NCBI GenBank assembly: GCA_030045175.1
Contig: JASIBM010000405.1
Location: 1 to 16,185, forward strand
Length of the DNA stretch: 16,185 nucleotides
Reading direction: 5' to 3'
Source: Streptosporangiaceae bacterium
GTDB lineage: Bacteria; Actinomycetota; Actinomycetes; Streptosporangiales; Streptosporangiaceae
The notes beneath the pieces are model-generated. The model worked only from the letters and a program-made list of their open reading frames with translations, made no database searches and had not been told where the DNA came from. The translations under genes and the position numbers were made by a program. This document shows, in pieces, positions 14,223 to 16,185 of the stretch. Each line of letters begins with the position of its first letter. The stretch's first letter is position 1.

Positions 14223-15674
14223 GTGGCCGGCCCCGCAAGCAATCCCCCAGCCGAGCTGAAGCTCACGCCCGACGACGTCAGGCTCATCGCCCTCCAGGCG
14301 CAAGGACTGCTCGGCGCGCAGGCCCGAGCAGGCGGCGTCGCTGCGATGCTTCGTCGGCTCGGCGCGGTGCAGCTAGACACGATCAGCGTGCTCGCCCGCT
14401 CGCACGAGCTCGTCGCGTACGCGCGGCTCGGCCCGCTTGAGCGAGCCAAGGTCGAGCGCTCATACTGGCATCCGCGCACCGCAGGCGCGTTCGAGTACTG
14501 GTCGCACGCGGCGTGCATACTGCCGATCGAGGAATGGCCGTACTACTCGTTCCGGCGCCGGGCCTTTCTCGCCCGCGGCATGCGCTGGCATCGCAGCCAC
14601 GCGGACGTATGCGCCGAGGTGCTGGCCAGGCTGCGCTCTGATGGCCCGCTGACGGCGACCCAGCTCGGCGGGGCCAAGAACGGTGGCGCGTGGTGGGACT
14701 GGTCCGACACCAAGATCGCCGTGGAGTGGCTGCTCGACACCGGAGAGGTCATCTGCGCCCGCAGGGTCGGCTGGCGCCGCGTGTATGACCTGCCAGAGCG
14801 GGTGCTGCCCGCCGAGCTGCTGCGGGCAGACCCCAGCGACGAGCAGTGCCTGGTGCACCTGGCTCAGGTAGCGGCACGAGCGCTTGGCGTCGTGACGAAG
14901 GCCGACCTGTCCGACTACCAGCGAGTGAAGTACCAGGCGGCTGACCGGGGCGGGACGGCGACGGCCGCCGATGACATCGCGCTCGCGGCCGGGCTGATCC
15001 CGGTCGACATCGACGGCGGCACCGGCCCGGCCGTCCGGGGCTGGGCTGATCCCGGCGCGATGGCCAGCCTGAGCGCCGACAGCCAGCACGACGCGAAGGC
15101 CAGCCCGAGCGCCGACAGCCAGCACGACGCGATGGCCAGCCCGAGCGCCGACAGCCAGGCCGACGCGACGGCCAGCCCGAGCGCCGACAGCCAGCACGGC
15201 GCGATAGCCAGCCTGAGCGCACCGGGCACCGCCCGCGGCCCGATGGCGACGCCAAGGCCGGGTGGCCGGGGACGACACCGGGTCACGCTGCTCTCGCCGT
15301 TCGACTCGCTGATCTGGGACAGGAAGCGAACGCTGCGGGTATTCGGCTTCCAGCACAGCCTCGAGGCTTACGTGCCGCGAGAACGGCGCGTGCACGGCTA
15401 CTTCACGATGCCGCTGCTCGCCGGCGGCAGGCTCGTCGGCCGGGTGGACCCGGCGCGCGACGGGCGCACGCTGGTGGCCCGCCAGCTCACGCTCGACGTG
15501 CCCAGGGCAGCCGAGCCGATGGCCCGTGCCCTGGTCGAGGCCGCGACCTGGGTCGGCTGTGACAACGTCACGCTCGGCCAGGTCAGCCCGGCAAGGCTCG
15601 AGCCGCGCCTTCGGTCCGCGCTCAACGCAGCGGGCGCGTTATCGCCGAAGGCTGGAGTTCGAAATCTGGCCTAG
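14223..15674 (+). CDS. Winged-helix (HTH_42) protein, YcaQ/AlkX-like DNA glycosylase
   Basis: About 483 residues from the chosen GTG. HTH_42 proteins such as E. coli YcaQ (AlkX) and Streptomyces AlkZ are DNA glycosylases that remove bulky or crosslinking alkyl adducts. The family start LTPDDVRLIALQAQGLL is at about residues 14-30. The catalytic-type motif VQLD (Q50, D52) then continues as TISVLARSHELVAYARLGP; Q-x-D is the YcaQ type, against Q-x-Q in AlkZ. Further landmarks are FEYWSHAACILP, WEWLLDTGEV-like sequence (VEWLLDTGEVICARR), RRVYDLPERVLP, and the late motif LLSPFDSLIWDRKRTLRVFGF near 356-376. Residues 281-333 are a tandem 12-residue repeat in a linker. The start is uncertain: GTG 14199, TTG 14193, ATG 14067 and GTG 13965 are also in frame, and none has a good ribosome site; 14223 best fits family N-termini. 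Confidence 0.85.
   Translation: MAGPASNPPAELKLTPDDVRLIALQAQGLLGAQARAGGVAAMLRRLGAVQLDTISVLARSHELVAYARLGPLERAKVERSYWHPRTAGAFEYWSHAACILPIEEWPYYSFRRRAFLARGMRWHRSHADVCAEVLARLRSDGPLTATQLGGAKNGGAWWDWSDTKIAVEWLLDTGEVICARRVGWRRVYDLPERVLPAELLRADPSDEQCLVHLAQVAARALGVVTKADLSDYQRVKYQAADRGGTATAADDIALAAGLIPVDIDGGTGPAVRGWADPGAMASLSADSQHDAKASPSADSQHDAMASPSADSQADATASPSADSQHGAIASLSAPGTARGPMATPRPGGRGRHRVTLLSPFDSLIWDRKRTLRVFGFQHSLEAYVPRERRVHGYFTMPLLAGGRLVGRVDPARDGRTLVARQLTLDVPRAAEPMARALVEAATWVGCDNVTLGQVSPARLEPRLRSALNAAGALSPKAGVRNLA
15063..15221 (+). repeat. 36-bp in-frame tandem repeat, four copies plus part of a fifth
   Basis: Units start at 15063, 15099, 15135 and 15171, with a partial copy at 15207-15221. Each encodes ASxSADSQxxAx (12 residues). 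The copies are nearly identical at DNA level, which suggests recent expansion by slippage or recombination. They sit in the linker between two conserved parts of the winged-helix protein. Confidence 0.9.
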
Positions 15675-16185
15675 GACTTCGCCGGATACGAGATGCCGCC
15701 GAGCGAGGTCAGGTTCGTGGCGGCGGCGGTTGTCGGGCTCTCGGTGAAGACCCACCCGTTCGCGGGCAGGATGTCCAGTTCGCCGAAGTTCTCATCAGCG
15801 TAGCTGGTGATCAGCTGCTCGTTAGCGGGCCTTGCTGCCTTGGGCAGCGCAGCGAAGTACTCTGGCGTGCCGGCGGGCAGGTCCATCTCCCCATCCAGGT
15901 ACACCACCCCCCCGACGATCGCGTATGACGGCGGGAACTGCACGGGCCGCCAGCCATTCAGCAATGTCAGCCGGTGCCACGTGGTCCCAGCCACCGGATA
16001 AGCGACTGAGGCCAGCGAGGTGTACTGCGTCGCGCCTGCCGAGAACGCGTATAGGTCGCCGTTTGAAAAGATCAGCAAGGCACCGACTGCCCCGTCAAAG
16101 GTGTAGACCGACATCAAAATGTTGTGAGCTGGCCTGGCGGCCTTCGGCAGCACCGCGAACTCCATCTGCGAGCCGGTGGACTGGT
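15671..16185 (-). CDS. Partial protein with tandem phage-tail-fibre-like beta modules
   Basis: The open frame enters from the window's right edge and ends at TAG 15671-15673; 171 codons are visible and the N-terminus is missing. An ATG at 16165 is inside the frame but follows in-frame sequence without a ribosome site, so it is probably not the start. The visible part has two related modules about 101 residues apart, each with LPKAARPA (residues 6-13 and 107-114 counted from that Met) and ending in a SLxxxxYP strand. The module order WHRLTLLNGW, PPSYAIVGGVVYLDGEMDL, LPKAARPA, GELDILPANGWVF, LTSLGGISYP resembles the NGW...GvVyLrG...LPeGyRP modules of phage tail-tip or fibre proteins. No function is claimed; it could be a prophage remnant or a surface protein. 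It converges on the winged-helix gene. Confidence 0.75.
   Translation of the reverse strand, partial: QSTGSQMEFAVLPKAARPAHNILMSVYTFDGAVGALLIFSNGDLYAFSAGATQYTSLASVAYPVAGTTWHRLTLLNGWRPVQFPPSYAIVGGVVYLDGEMDLPAGTPEYFAALPKAARPANEQLITSYADENFGELDILPANGWVFTESPTTAAATNLTSLGGISYPAKS

Noticed and set aside
13874..14518. A 214-codon minus-strand open frame containing TESDRR repeats
   Set aside because: It runs across the 18-bp repeat array and then antisense into the winged-helix gene; no ribosome site and no family features. It stays open because the repeat unit is a multiple of three.
14460..15395. A 311-codon minus-strand open frame with GARAGxRVVLAV repeats
   Set aside because: It is antisense to the winged-helix gene, and its repeats are only the reverse reading of the 36-bp array.

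Overview
The window is very GC-rich, with GTG starts, gene-end overlaps of ATGA/GTGA type and secreted proteins of actinobacterial style. The protein families point to a non-mycobacterial, probably soil or filamentous actinobacterium. The genus cannot be fixed from this sequence alone. About 85% of the window is transcribed leftward (minus strand).

Positions 1-10728 (minus strand) hold one compact mce (mammalian cell entry) lipid/sterol import operon. In transcription order it reads: ATPase mceG/mkl, permeases yrbEA and yrbEB, the six MCE-domain proteins mceA-mceF (mceE is the lipoprotein), then two Mce-associated membrane proteins, the last cut by the window edge. Most junctions overlap by 1-4 nt, so translation is probably coupled from mceG to mceF. 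MceG should power the YrbEA/YrbEB permease pair. MceA-F should form the extracytoplasmic hexameric tunnel that hands lipid to the permease, and the Mas proteins probably help assemble or stabilise it. Having the ATPase as first gene of the operon differs from M. tuberculosis, where mkl lies elsewhere.

Positions 10801-13667 (minus strand) hold three genes for secreted beta-rich proteins directly upstream of the operon. The middle one has a DUF6801-like N-terminal domain and a C-terminal domain that visibly repeats in the small protein next to mceG. They may be cell-surface partners of the Mce system; this is inference from position and secretion signals. A 16-bp perfect hairpin lies between the first and second of these genes, and a 20-bp perfect palindrome lies just in front of the mceG ribosome binding site.

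Positions 13668-14222 are a non-coding divergent region. It has an AT-richer part with operator-like inverted repeats (two TAC-N6-GTA sites 15 bp apart) and an 18-bp tandem repeat of five and a fraction copies.

Positions 14223-15674 (plus strand) encode a winged-helix (HTH_42) protein of the YcaQ/AlkX DNA-glycosylase type, interrupted by a 36-bp in-frame tandem repeat in an inter-domain linker. It converges on a partial minus-strand gene (15671-16185) for tandem phage-tail-fibre-like beta modules. The two genes share one CTAG as both TAG stop codons.
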